In this document: piece by piece, positions 10,546-21,888 of the stretch
Numbering within the stretch: position 1 is the stretch's first letter
Layout: every line of letters begins with the position of its first letter
Source: Morella rubra
Lineage: Eukaryota > Streptophyta > Magnoliopsida > Fagales > Myricaceae
Reading direction: 5' to 3'
Assembly (NCBI GenBank): GCA_003952965.2
Contig: CM025852.1
Span: forward strand, 27,011,815-27,075,814
DNA length: 64,000 bases
The notes under the pieces: model-generated
Databases searched by the model: none
What the model saw: the letters and a program-made list of their open reading frames with translations, nothing else
What the model was told of the DNA's origin: nothing
Translations under genes and position numbers: made by a program

Positions 10546-11110
10546 AATTCAATTTCTAAAAATTATCTCCTTATCATTTATCACCAAAGACTAAAGTTCC
10601 TACCAAATTAATAATTTCCAAATTTAAAGAGAGAATTAGAAAATTCAAATTCAAATGGAAATAAAATCTCACCTAAAAATTCTATCTCTATTACCAACAA
10701 TTCTTAATTTGCATTTAAAGAGAGTGAGAGTGAGAGAGAGCCGAGATGGTGGGAGAGAGAAAAGTTCCTAACAAATTAATAGTTTCCAAATTTAAAGGGA
10801 GAATTAAGGAATTCAAATTTAAATTTAAATGGAAATAAAATATCACCTAAAAATTCTCTCTCTATTACCAACAATTCTTAATTTACATTTAAATTTTTAT
10901 TTGCATTCAAGAGAGGGAGAGTGAGAGAGAGCCGAGAAGGGTAGTGGGAGAGAAAGAGAGAGATAGAGTTGAGGAATTCAATTTCTAAAAATTCTCTCCT
11001 TGTCATTTATCACCCAAAGACTAAAGTTCCTAACAAATTAACAATTTCTAAATATAAAGAGAGAATTGGGGAATTCAAATTTCAAATTCAAAGGAAACAA
11101 AATCAATTTT
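10546..11110. repeat. Three tandem AT-rich units separated by GA blocks
   Basis: Units of about 180-200 bp each contain agttcctaacaaattaat, a tttccaaatttaaag word, gaattcaaat and (in the first two) cacctaaaaattct, separated by gagagccgagatggtggg-like blocks. The twin is at about 24900-25470. Confidence 0.8.
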
Positions 11111-11145
11111 AGATTGACTATCTCTCATATTGGATAATTTTAAAA

Positions 11146-11290
11146 CGTCTATTAATTAATATTGATGGTTTCTTTGAATATATAGTCAACTAATTAATTA
11201 ATAAAACTGTTACCCTAAAACTATATATTCAAAGAAACCATCAAAGAAATATTAATTAATATTGATGGTTTCTTTGAATATATATCCATT
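11146..11290. repeat. Small foldback with a third direct copy
   Basis: The word tattgatggtttctttgaat occurs at about 11160 and again at about 11260. Its reverse complement attcaaagaaaccatca lies between at about 11227. The piece can fold into alternative hairpins. The twin is at about 24730-24875. Confidence 0.75.
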
Positions 11291-11394
11291 GTTCATTGAC
11301 TGGGCTGGATTTTTTGGCTCCATCAGAACTTTTTTTTTTTTTTTTTTTGGGAGAAAGAGAGAGGAGAGAGTGCTATATATAGTATATGTTGGAT

Positions 11395-11965
11395 TGCTAG
11401 GCATTCAAGTTCGTTTGACAGCTTATGGAAGGATCAATTAATTTATTAATTTTTTTCATTCCGTCAATTCAGTATAGCGCGCGTTTGGGTTGGATTGATA
11501 GGCATTCAACTTCATTTAGCAGGTTACAGAATATTGTTTTAGTCAACTGCATGCAGCACATGATATCACGCACGCAGATCCAATTTCTTCACTTTCTCAA
11601 ATCGTCATGACATACCCAAGTCCCAAGAATAGACAGGGGGCTGAAACGTACGTCCGACGTTGATCCTATGCATAACCAGCCAACATGCTCTCGGGTGCGT
11701 AGCTGGAAACTCAGCCGTAATCTTCGTCATGCCGGTGGGTGCGGGAGCGTTCAGAAATCGTCCACGATACCCCCATTCATTGTTTATCAATTTCTGGCCT
11801 GTCTGTCATCGAAAACTCATGCTGATATCTCTTAAAACTACTCCCAACTTATATGTCACAAGCAGTACTCCGCCCATTCCTCAATCCCCATATATAGAAA
11901 TAGAAAAGGAAAAACAAAAGGAGTTCGATCCCTTGAGATCTTTTGACTTGGGATTGCTGAAGGCA
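11395..11965. repeat. Module P3
   Basis: A nearly complete copy of module P1, lacking the middle part with the agatcatgagataga-type words. Its edge near 11390 (in reverse complement at about 24615-24650) shows what the copia target site looks like without the insertion. Confidence 0.85.
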
Positions 11966-12011
11966 TCCTAATTAATTTGAGATCTCTCGTGAAGGCCGGT
12001 CGCTGAGATTT

Positions 12012-12295
12012 TTAATTTTTTTTTTTTTTTTTCCCTAAATCAAGTTTCATTAATGAAATCAAAGCATACATACCAAGTTGAAAATAAACAGGCGAGATCT
12101 CAAAAAGATCAGAGAAAACCACTATATGCTCCATGCTAGACAATGAGAGCGGTGGTCAAACACAGTAAACAAAGCTGCCTAGACCTAGACAAGCCAGTAG
12201 TTAAAGCACCACAACTTCCTGGACATAGTAAACTCCGACAAAAGGTCGAAAAAGATCCACAAGGGATGAGAGAAGCCCACTACGGAGCCTTTTAA
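12012..12295 (-). mobile_element. LINE 3'-end fragment
   Basis: On the minus strand this ends with tttcattaatgaaacttgat, a short linker and a poly(A) run, as 5'-truncated LINE insertions do. Flanks share ttttaattttt on both sides (about 12013 and 12290), a plausible target duplication. The paralogous site in unit P4 (about 17530-17545) lacks the insertion, which supports it. The twin is at 23709-23985. Confidence 0.75.
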
Positions 12296-12299
12296 TTTT

Positions 12300-12896
12300 T
12301 AGTTAAAATTGCAATTTAATGTGCACCTTTATTATTTGTCCTTTTCTTTCTTTATATACAAAGGGCTTGCATTTTGATTACAATTCTTTCAAGCCTACAT
12401 TAATACACCGCCACTGCTGGTGGGCTGAACAACCCTAAATTGATGGCTCTCTTGAAATTTAATTTGCCTTTTGAAGGTGCATAGACAATACAAATACTCA
12501 TTAGATTTAATGAGTTTTATGAATGGAGACATAAAGGAAAGAACTATGAACACTAGTTACGTTGTTGTGTAATTTGGAATATATATCTCAAGATAGCTAG
12601 TAGTGCAATCAACTAAGGCTCATTTTTTTTTTTTGCAGTATTTTAATTTTTGGAAAGTATTTTTCATACTTTCAACTGTTTGGGGAGCCTTGTAAAATAC
12701 AGTCAGCTGAAACTCAATTCGATCAACCGAAAAAGATAATTCTACTTTCTGAAAGTGGTTTACTTTTTGAAACTAGTGAATCTTCTTTTTAGACTTGTCT
12801 CTCCCAGTCTTAGGGGTGGCTAAAAACCAATCAACCCAACCTCTTGACTTGAAATCGACCTGGTTCAACCCAAACTAGTCAGGTTACATATTGGTC
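12300..12896. other. AT-rich array spacer
   Basis: Positions 12300-12600 align with 17545-17880 (both contain tttctttctttatat and ttgcattttgattacaatt-like words). No gene is seen. Confidence 0.6.
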
Positions 12897-13210
12897 AGGG
12901 TCGGGTTTTGAAACATGAACCTAAGAAAAATCAAGTTCGTATTTGGACTCTAACCCGAAACCAAAGCATTAAAATAACCCGATCTCGACGATTTTAGCTT
13001 TTTTCGAGGTCAAGTATTGAAACATAAACTTAGAAAAAATCAGGTTTGTGTTCGCTTCTCAAGCCCGAAACGAAATCATTCAAAAGAATCCAATCTCGAC
13101 GGTTTTGACTTTTTTTGGGGTCGAGGTTGAGTTTTGAAACACGAAATGAAAAAAATCAGGTTAGTGTTCGGGTTTCTAACTCGAAACCAAAACATTCAAA
13201 AGAACCCAAC
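12897..13210. repeat. Three tandem units of about 110 bp
   Basis: Each unit has gtcgggttttgaaacatga-, aaaaatcaggtt-, cgaaaccaaagcatt- and ccgatctcgacgattttag-like words. They are diverged and non-coding. The twin is at about 22822-23137. Confidence 0.85.
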
Positions 13211-13899
13211 CCTTTCTTACTCTCTCGAAAACTTTATTTATTTTATTTCAAATTGATGTTAAAAATTAAGTTTATTAATCATATAAAATTATGAAAAATA
13301 TAAAAATACGTCAAAAACATTGAAAAATACTTTCAAAAAATATATTTGATGTAACAATCAAACACCAGAAATTAAAATACTTCACTGAAACATATTGCAT
13401 TGAAAACTGCTTTAAAAAAATAGTGCTTTATAGCTAAACAAATGGATCCTAGATTAATAGTTCACTAAGCAAAGAATAATTCTAAGTACTGACCTTTTCA
13501 GTTAGAATGATTAAGTAAGTGTAGTTACAGAAGGTGCTTAGTCCAATATATTACACTGCGATTACAATGTGATGACAAAATTTCATAATATAGTTTTGTT
13601 TTATGGAAAGAGCCAAAAAAGGATCATATGCGTAAAAAAGAAAGTTGAATTTCCCTCATGCCATATATGATTAAACTACTACGGTTAGACTTATTATGGT
13701 TCAAAAATCATATGAGCAAATGCAAAGTGTCTAATATATATATATAACAGATAAAGAGCTTGTGGCGCAATTACTACTAATAAATTTTTAAAATCCAACG
13801 ATGATAAGTGTAGAATAAGTGGTTACATCCATTATAAGTAGCTTGGTCCATCTTTATTACATTTCATATATGTTTTTCTAAGAAGAACAGAAATAATAA
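13211..13899. repeat. Module R and AT-rich flank upstream of copy B
   Basis: Positions 13518-13661 match 17901-18048, the stretch that forms the palindrome's loop, in the same orientation (shared agtgtagttacagaa, gtgcttagtccaatata, atagttttgtttta and agagccaaaaaa words). No gene is seen. Confidence 0.7.
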
Positions 13900-14144
13900 T
13901 GCAGAAGAAAGGTGTATAACAAGATTAAGTGTAATTACATAATGTACTTAGTTGAATTTAAGGAAAAAAAAAAAAAAGATATGGTTACATAATGTGCATA
14001 GCCTCCGAGCCCCTCCCAAAATCAGCCAAAAAAAAAAATTTCCTGGGCAAAAAGTATCTTTTTGAAAGATTTTCTGTATTTTAGCATTTTACCCCCTCCC
14101 CAAATTATAATCTACTGAAACTGGATCCCCTCAGAACAAGTGCC

Positions 14145-14151
14145 TATAAAT
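14145..14151 (+). promoter_or_regulatory. TATA box of pseudogene B
   Basis: TATAAAT within gcctataaatgggg, 104 bp upstream of the ATG. It corresponds to 6915-6921. The 261 bp upstream of the copy-A box are absent here. Confidence 0.75.
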
Positions 14152-14254
14152 GGGGGGATTCTCCACAAGATTTGAGCACCCTGACCCAACCGCGCGAGCT
14201 CTAGCCTCTGCATAATAGTGCATATATCTACAAACTCAAGCAACTAGCTATAAC

Positions 14255-14700
14255 ATGGCTTATCCTAATTCCCTGCTCCTCTTAGCTAGCTCTTCTTATC
14301 TCGGCAGCCTAACTGGCCCATGGCGCCATCATCAATGGCCTTCAAATAGCCGAACTAAATGTTGCTGGCCGCCTAGTTTGCGACGTCGGAGGAACGGGCA
14401 CCAACAGCCAGGGCTTGCCGAATGTTGATTTGCAATTGCTGTGCAATGGCGGTAGAACTAATCCTCGGCCAGGTTCTCAGTAATGCCACCGGATTTTTCG
14501 ATTTTGTTGTGAAGCTTGCGGACGGTGTTTTCCTTGATGCATCTACATGCGTTGTGTCTGTCAACCTCGCTGACGTCTATTGTAACGTTTTTCCACCCAC
14601 CGGAACCATCAATGCGCCTCTCGTCATCGTCAACATTGTTCAGAGTGCGGTGGGAGCAATTGCTAGTTTTGTTGTGGGAGGGTTTGTTGTTGCGGCTTGA
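14255..14700 (+). pseudogene. Phylloplanin-like secreted protein gene, copy B, doubly frameshifted
   Basis: A paralogue of 7012-7441. It starts MAYPNSLLLLA, then a 4-bp duplication (agct, near 14285) shifts the frame inside the signal peptide. The middle part (VAGRLVCDVGGTGTNSQGLPN-type sequence) lies in a second frame, and a one-base insertion near 14462 (aatcctcgg against aacctcgg in copy A) moves the C-terminal part into a third. That last part reads GQVLSNATGFFDF, NVFPPTG and FVVGGFVVAA, ending at 14700. The 8 bp lost from copy A are present here. Both lesions are repeated in the right-arm twin (21333-21778), so they predate the inverted duplication or come from the same underlying sequence. 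Whether it is transcribed cannot be seen. Confidence 0.8.
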
Positions 14701-15244
14701 CACTCCCTATGCCCCCTGCAGCCTCGTCCGACGTTATATGCGAGCTCTTCTGTCTACGTTGCAATCAATAAGGATAAGCAGATACCAAATGCTTTAATCT
14801 TACTGTTTGTGAAATAAAATCTTGGATGAGTCATCATCTTGGAGATAAGCATGTTGTTCTGCTTTTTCTTTTCTGTTGGACTGGCATTACTTAAGGAAAC
14901 AAACCTACGTTATGCAAGTTCAACCCTCTTTGGGCTTGTAGCTTTATTACAAGTTGTTATGATAATCATAATAAGGAGAAGATCATGGTGATCATGTTCC
15001 ATTATTATTTTTTTGGTTTATCATAATATCTCAAGTAGTTCGTAATATTTTCAATATAACTCGTATTGAATTGTAGGTTTTGCCTTGTTCACCAAATTAT
15101 TCCATCAACATGATGATCAAAGTCTCGAAGTAGTACTGCAGTACATCGACAATACTATAGAATATTGGCAATATATACATCTTTGCTAGTCTACATAATT
15201 TTTGGAGACAAAATCTAAGCCCCCTTGGTTCTATACGCTTCTTA
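14701..15244. other. 3' flank of pseudogene B, proximal part
   Basis: It is homologous to 7442-8000. AATAAA lies at 14813-14818. It is interrupted at about 15245 by a LINE fragment that copy A lacks. Confidence 0.7.
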
Positions 15245-16095
15245 GAATACTTTAGCAACCAAATTGGAAACCGCTCGTATCTTGATGGTCCTACTAGTGC
15301 TTTGAGAGTCTTTTCTTTTGCTAGAGTTTGTGTCTAACTTGAAGCTGATAAGGATGTTCCAAAATCTTTAGTCATTGACATGGGTAGTAGAGTCACAACT
15401 CAGGTGGGAGTGGAATTAATTAATTGGAAACCACCAAAGTGTACTACTTGTGGAGTTTTTGTTCATACTACCACGAAATTCCCTTCCGCTGCTGTTATTA
15501 AGCATTAGGAATGTAAGATAAAGAAAAAGGTAAGCTCAAATGAGGAGCTACCAACTCCCGAATTGAAGGCAAAATAATTGAGGAGCAACCAACTGTGAAA
15601 GACTAGAATCCGTCTTCAAGCAAGAAAGCAAAGACTCATGGAGAACTTGGCTAGGAAGACTCAGCCAGGGCAACCTCTCAATAAATTTGAAGCTCTTTCT
15701 TCTTTACTTGATGATGAAGGTAGAAGTTGTGGGGATGATGACGATGACGATAATGTTGATGATGAGGGTGAGGGTGAGGTCGAGCACTTCGCCCCTTCTC
15801 CACAAACGTGTAATTTATCACATGCTGAGCTCAAAAAGAGTCTAAATGGAAAACTTCAAGAGTTGAAGGCAATAGTAAGGGGAAAGACTAGGTCAATTAT
15901 ACTTATAAGAAGACCCCCTTGGACTACCCCTTTTAGGTTGATTGTGCCTTGGCATGCCAATGATTATTGTATCATTTTACTTGTAAAATGGTTTAGTGCT
16001 CAAGGTTGTTAAACGTCTTCCCTTTTGCTTGCTTTGGACTTGTTCTATATCTTGCTTTAGGGATTAATTAAACTACTTTCCATTTATCCAAAACA
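15245..16095 (+). pseudogene. LINE ORF1 C-terminal fragment inserted in unit B
   Basis: In frame pieces read LDGPTSALRVFSFARVCV, then WKPPKCTTCGVFVHTTTKFP (a decayed zinc-knuckle context), then from 15638 a 124-residue frame with an acidic DDDDDD tract. This matches the C-terminal half of ORF1 of plant L1-type LINEs (DUF4283-type protein), with stops between the parts. Comparison with the copy-A flank (about 8015-8060) shows the segment is an insertion. There is no convincing poly(A) tail, so the mechanism is unclear. The twin is at about 19938-20788. Confidence 0.7.
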
Positions 16096-16715
16096 AAAAA
16101 CATTGAATAAAATATATATACTATTGTATCCAATCAAACACGTACCACTTAATGTCAATTTTAGCGAGTACAATGGTGGTTTAGTATGAAGAATTAATGA
16201 ATAAAATTTTACATGCTGTTTTTGTAGCAAATGAAGACCTTAACATTATTGATGTTGTTTATTGCATTTTACGCAATTATTTTAACATTTTTATTGTTAT
16301 TTATTAAATTTCACTCAATTATTTTAACGGCCATTAATCTCAAATATGAGGCACTATAAATATGATGTATTTGAATTGGTAATGAGAAACTGGACAGTTT
16401 TAAATCCTCTAATTAAAAGACAGAAAGAATATTACACTCATGTTTTATGGAAATATTTGTGTTTGTGTTCGTCTTTAGTTAAATATCTCACGACCGAGCA
16501 TTGAGTAATCCAAAATATGCTTCTATTGATTAAAATAAAGGCTATAATATTATCAGAAGCTATTTACTGGAAACACTTTATACAAGACTTAATTACTCTA
16601 TTGGTCCCTACTGTATTTCGAAATTTCAAACTGATCTTTAAAATTTTTTTTTTTTCCTCAAGTAGACCCTTTAAAATATTAATGTGTCAATACAAACCCT
16701 TTTCGTCAACTAGCT
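16096..16715. other. 3' flank of pseudogene B, distal part
   Basis: It aligns with 8045-8650 of unit A (shared cacgaccga/cgatcgaccg-, taaaataaaggctataatat- and tttcgaaat-type words). It is AT-rich with no gene. Confidence 0.7.
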
Positions 16716-17480
16716 AATTTATTTATTGTTTTCATTCCGTCAAGTTTGCCAAATATAGGTTGGGATAGAAGGGGCCGGGGATCGAGTGGGGGTGCATGGG
16801 AGCATGGGCGCCTGGGGCATGGGTTAGATGGTTGGTATTGATCAAGTTCGTTGGCACCAGCTTAGGCAATCTTGTCAGCTTGCAGCATATGGCAACAACT
16901 TGGCATGCGCGCAAATAGCAAATATCCAGATTACATTTTATAACAACCAACAGTACTGGCTGGGATGAGATCATGAGATAAGAGGACATGAAGAAGATCA
17001 GGGCGCGTTTGGGTTGGAATATTGATAGGCATTCAGCTTCATTTAGTAGCTTACAGAATATTGTTTTAATCAACTTCATGCAGCACATGATATCACGCAC
17101 GTAGGTCCAATTTCTTCACTTTCTCAAATCGTCATGACATACCCAAGTCCCAAGAATAGACAGGGGGGCTGAAACGTACCGACGTTGATCCTATGCATAA
17201 GCATCCAACATGCTCTCAGGTGCGCAGCTAGAAACTCAGCCGTAATCTTTGCATGCGGGTGGGTGCATAAGCGTTCAGAAATCGTCCACTAGACCCCCAT
17301 TCATTGTTTATCAATTTCTGGCCTGCCTCTCATCGAAAACTCATGCATGCTGTTATCTCTTAAAATTACTCCCAACCTGTATGTCACAAGCAGTTACTCC
17401 GACCATTCCTCAATCCCTATATATAGAAATATAAAAGAAATTAAAACAAAAGGAGTTCGATCGCTTGTGATGATCTCTTG
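16716..17480. repeat. Module P4 (innermost, no gene follows)
   Basis: A copy of P1 with the same words in the same order, including cgtttgggttggaat, catgatatcacgcacgtag and gggtgcataagcgttcag. No phylloplanin-like gene lies between it and the palindrome centre, so the third unit of the array is truncated at the axis. Confidence 0.85.
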
Positions 17481-17948
17481 ACTTGGGATTGATGAAGTTG
17501 AGGACCCCCTCCTCATGAAGGCCGGTCGCTGAGATTTTTTTTTTAAGTTAAAAGTTGCAATTTAATGCAAGCATTTATTATTTGTCTTTTTCTTTCTTTA
17601 TATGTAGGGCTTGCAATTTTATTACAATTCTTTCAAGCCTGCGTATACATCTAGTGAATTGAAATATAGTCTGGTTTAATATTTATATCAAATACGGATA
17701 ATGTCGAGATGGTAATTGACAATAATGATGTCTCTCCAGCAATTGAGTTTTCCTTTTTAAGTTGCATAGATAATACAAATAAGTATTAGATTTCAGAAGT
17801 TTTATGACTGCAGACATGAAGGAAAGAACCATGACCACCCATTACTTTGTTGTGTAATTCGGAATATCTATATATATATAATATATGTAATTATTAATTA
17901 AGTGTAGTTACAGAATGTGCTTAGTCCAATATATATTACACCGTGATT
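17481..17948. repeat. Inner end of left arm with TA repeat
   Basis: It aligns with 11970-12600 but lacks the LINE tail. It has a TA microsatellite near 17871-17886, longer in the right arm (about 18119-18146). The last 50 bp pair only imperfectly with the right arm. Confidence 0.7.
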
Positions 17949-18050
17949 ATAATTTGGTGAGGAAATTTCATGATGTAGTTTTGTTTTAAGAAAAGAGCCA
18001 AAAAAAGCTCATATGCTTAAACAGAAGAGTTGAATTTCTCTCACCACAAA
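17949..18050. other. Palindrome loop / axis
   Basis: About 100 bp that do not pair well. Its + strand continues collinearly with module R (compare 13565-13661) up to about 18048. From 18051 the sequence becomes the reverse complement of the left arm (aatcacggctgtaatatata against the left-arm tatatattacaccgtgatt). Confidence 0.75.
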
Positions 18051-18115
18051 AATCACGGCTGTAATATATATTGACTAAGCAATCTGTAACTACACTTAAT
18101 TAATATTATAATAAT

Positions 18116-18146
<31 letters not shown>

Positions 18147-19317
18147 GATATTCCGAATTACACAACAAAGTAATGGGTGGTCATGGTTCTTTCCTTCATG
18201 TCTGCAGTCATAAAACTTCTGAAATCTAATACTTATTTGTATTATCTATGCAACTTAAAAAGGAAAACTCAATTGCTGGAGAGACATCATTATTGTCAAT
18301 TACCATCTCGACATTATCCGTATTTGATATAAATATTAAACCAGTATTTGATATAAATCAATTCACTAGATGTATTTACGCTAGGCTTGAAAGAATTGGC
18401 TTGAAAGAATTGTAATAAAATTGCAAGCCCTACATATAAAGAAAGAAAAATGCTTGCATTAAAAATTGCAACTTTTAACTTAAAAAAAAAATCTCAGCGA
18501 CGGCCTTCATGGGAGATCCTCAAATTAAGGATGTCTTCATCAATCCCAAGTCAAGAGATCATCACAAGCGATCGAACTCCTTTTGTTTTAATTTCTTTTA
18601 TATTTTTATATATAGGGATTGAGGAATGGTCGGAGTAACTGCTTGTGACATACAGGTTGGGAGTATTTTAAGAGATAACAGCATGCATGAGTTTTCGATG
18701 AGAGGCAGGCCAGAAATTGATAAACAATGAATGGGGGTCTAGTGGACGATTTCTGAACGCTTATGCACCCACCCGCATGGCAAAGATTACGGCTGAGTTT
18801 CTAGCTGCGCACCTGAGAGCATGTTGGATGCTTATGCATAGGATCAACGTCGGGTACGTTTCAGCCCCCCTGTCTATTCTTGGGACTTGGGTATGTCATG
18901 ACGATTTGAGAAAGTGAAGAAATTGGACCTACGTGCGTGATATCATGTGCTGCATGAAGTTGATTAAAACAATATTCTGTAAGCTACTAAATGAAGCTGA
19001 ATGCCTATCAATATTCCAACCCAAACGCGCCCTGATCTTCTTCATGTCCTCTTATCTCATGATCTCATCCCAGCCAGTACTGTTGGTTGTTATAAAATGT
19101 AATCTGGATATTTGCTATTTGCGCGCATGCCAAGTTGTTGCCATATGCTGCAAGCTGACAAGATTGCCTAAGCTGGTGCCAACGAACTTGATCAATACCA
19201 ACCATCTAACCCATGCCCCAGGCGCCCATGCTCCCATGCACCCCCACTCGATCCCCGGCCCCTTCTATCCCAACCTATATTTGGCAAACTTGACGGAATG
19301 AAAAAAATAAATAAATT
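18051..19317. repeat. Inner right arm with module P4'
   Basis: Reverse complement of 16716-17948. The open frame 18933-19301 mirrors 16732-17100 exactly and is not a credible gene. Confidence 0.85.
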
Positions 19318-19937
19318 AGCTAGTTGACGAAAAGGGTTTGTATTGACACATTAATATTTTAAAGGGTTTACTTGAGGAAAAAAAAAAAATTTTAAAGATC
19401 AGTTTGAAATTTCGAAATACAGTAGGGACCAATAGAGTAATTAAGTCTTGTATAAAGTGTTTCCAGTAAATAGCTTCTGATAATATTATAGCCTTTATTT
19501 TAATCAATAGAAGCATATTTTGGATTACTCAATGCTCGGTCGTGAGATATTTAACTAAAGACGAACACAAACACAAATATTTCCATAAAACATGAGTGTA
19601 ATATTCTTTCTGTCTTTTAATTAGAGGATTTAAAACTGTCCAGTTTCTCATTACCAATTCAAATACATCATATTTATAGTGCCTCATATTTGAGATTAAT
19701 GGCCGTTAAAATAATTGAGTGAAATTTAATAAATAACAATAAAAATGTTAAAATAATTGCGTAAAATGCAATAAACAACAGCAATAATGTTAAGGTCTTC
19801 ATTTGCTACAAAAACAGCATGTAAAATTTTATTCATTAATTCTTCATACTAAACCACCATTGTACTCGCTAAAATTGACATTAAGTGGTACGTGTTTGAT
19901 TGGATACAATAGTATATATATTTTATTCAATGTTTTT

Positions 19938-20788
19938 TGTTTTGGATAAATGGAAAGTAGTTTAATTAATCCCTAAAGCAAGATATAGAACAAGTCCAAA
20001 GCAAGCAAAAGGGAAGACGTTTAACAACCTTGAGCACTAAACCATTTTACAAGTAAAATGATACAATAATCATTGGCATGCCAAGGCACAATCAACCTAA
20101 AAGGGGTAGTCCAAGGGGGTCTTCTTATAAGTATAATTGACCTAGTCTTTCCCCTTACTATTGCCTTCAACTCTTGAAGTTTTCCATTTAGACTCTTTTT
20201 GAGCTCAGCATGTGATAAATTACACGTTTGTGGAGAAGGGGCGAAGTGCTCGACCTCACCCTCACCCTCATCATCAACATTATCGTCATCGTCATCATCC
20301 CCACAACTTCTACCTTCATCATCAAGTAAAGAAGAAAGAGCTTCAAATTTATTGAGAGGTTGCCCTGGCTGAGTCTTCCTAGCCAAGTTCTCCATGAGTC
20401 TTTGCTTTCTTGCTTGAAGACGGATTCTAGTCTTTCACAGTTGGTTGCTCCTCAATTATTTTGCCTTCAATTCGGGAGTTGGTAGCTCCTCATTTGAGCT
20501 TACCTTTTTCTTTATCTTACATTCCTAATGCTTAATAACAGCAGCGGAAGGGAATTTCGTGGTAGTATGAACAAAAACTCCACAAGTAGTACACTTTGGT
20601 GGTTTCCAATTAATTAATTCCACTCCCACCTGAGTTGTGACTCTACTACCCATGTCAATGACTAAAGATTTTGGAACATCCTTATCAGCTTCAAGTTAGA
20701 CACAAACTCTAGCAAAAGAAAAGACTCTCAAAGCACTAGTAGGACCATCAAGATACGAGCGGTTTCCAATTTGGTTGCTAAAGTATTC
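19938..20788 (-). pseudogene. LINE ORF1 fragment, right-arm twin
   Basis: Reverse complement of 15245-16095. The 124-residue acidic frame at 20021-20395 is identical in translation to 15638-16012. Confidence 0.7.
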
Positions 20789-21332
20789 TAAGAAGCGTAT
20801 AGAACCAAGGGGGCTTAGATTTTGTCTCCAAAAATTATGTAGACTAGCAAAGATGTATATATTGCCAATATTCTATAGTATTGTCGATGTACTGCAGTAC
20901 TACTTCGACACTTTGATCATCATGTTGATGGAATAATTTGGTGAACAAGGCAAAACCTACAATTCAATACGAGTTATATTGAAAATATTACGAACTACTT
21001 GAGATATTATGATAAACCAAAAAAATAATAATGGAACATGATCACCATGATCTTCTCCTTATTATGATTATCATAACAACTTGTAATAAAGCTACAAGCC
21101 CAAAGAGGGTTGAACTTGCATAACGTAGGTTTGTTTCCTTAAGTAATGCCAGTCCAACAGAAAAGAAAAAGCAGAACAACATGCTTATCTCCAAGATGAT
21201 GACTCATCCAAGATTTTATTTCACAAACAGTAAGATTAAAGCATTTGGTATCTGCTTATCCTTATTGATTGCAACGTAGACAGAAGAGCTCGCATATAAC
21301 GTCGGACGAGGCTGCAGGGGGCATAGGGAGTG

Positions 21333-21778
21333 TCAAGCCGCAACAACAAACCCTCCCACAACAAAACTAGCAATTGCTCCCACCGCACTCTGAACAATGT
21401 TGACGATGACGAGAGGCGCATTGATGGTTCCGGTGGGTGGAAAAACGTTACAATAGACGTCAGCGAGGTTGACAGACACAACGCATGTAGATGCATCAAG
21501 GAAAACACCGTCCGCAAGCTTCACAACAAAATCGAAAAATCCGGTGGCATTACTGAGAACCTGGCCGAGGATTAGTTCTACCGCCATTGCACAGCAATTG
21601 CAAATCAACATTCGGCAAGCCCTGGCTGTTGGTGCCCGTTCCTCCGACGTCGCAAACTAGGCGGCCAGCAACATTTAGTTCGGCTATTTGAAGGCCATTG
21701 ATGATGGCGCCATGGGCCAGTTAGGCTGCCGAGATAAGAAGAGCTAGCTAAGAGGAGCAGGGAATTAGGATAAGCCAT
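21333..21778 (-). pseudogene. Phylloplanin-like copy B', right arm, doubly frameshifted
   Basis: Mirror of 14255-14700 with the same 4-bp signal-peptide duplication and one-base insertion. The C-terminal frame 21333-21611 translates identically to its left twin. The start at 21778 is set by the MAYPNSLLLLA reading and by the conserved leader after the TATA box. It is not expected to yield a normal product. Confidence 0.8.
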
Positions 21779-21881
21779 GTTATAGCTAGTTGCTTGAGTT
21801 TGTAGATATATGCACTATTATGCAGAGGCTAGAGCTCGCGCGGTTGGGTCAGGGTGCTCAAATCTTGTGGAGAATCCCCCC

Positions 21882-21888
21882 ATTTATA
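21882..21888 (-). promoter_or_regulatory. TATA box of pseudogene B'
   Basis: atttata on the + strand, the mirror of 14145-14151. Confidence 0.7.

Noticed and set aside
10285-10552. Long Ser/Leu-rich and Arg/Glu-rich open frames on both strands (also 25416-25774)
   Set aside because: They are readings of the GA/CT low-complexity tract. Frames are open in several directions and the lengths differ between arms.
16732-17100. 122-residue minus-strand frame (mirror 18933-19301)
   Set aside because: It lies in module P. Other P copies do not keep the frame and it has no domain, so it is probably chance.
17949-18050. Loop as a simple read fold-back (hairpin adapter) artefact with perfect symmetry
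   Set aside because: The loop is not a perfect turn. It follows module R and the nearest arm sequence is mismatched. Other kinds of assembly error are still possible.
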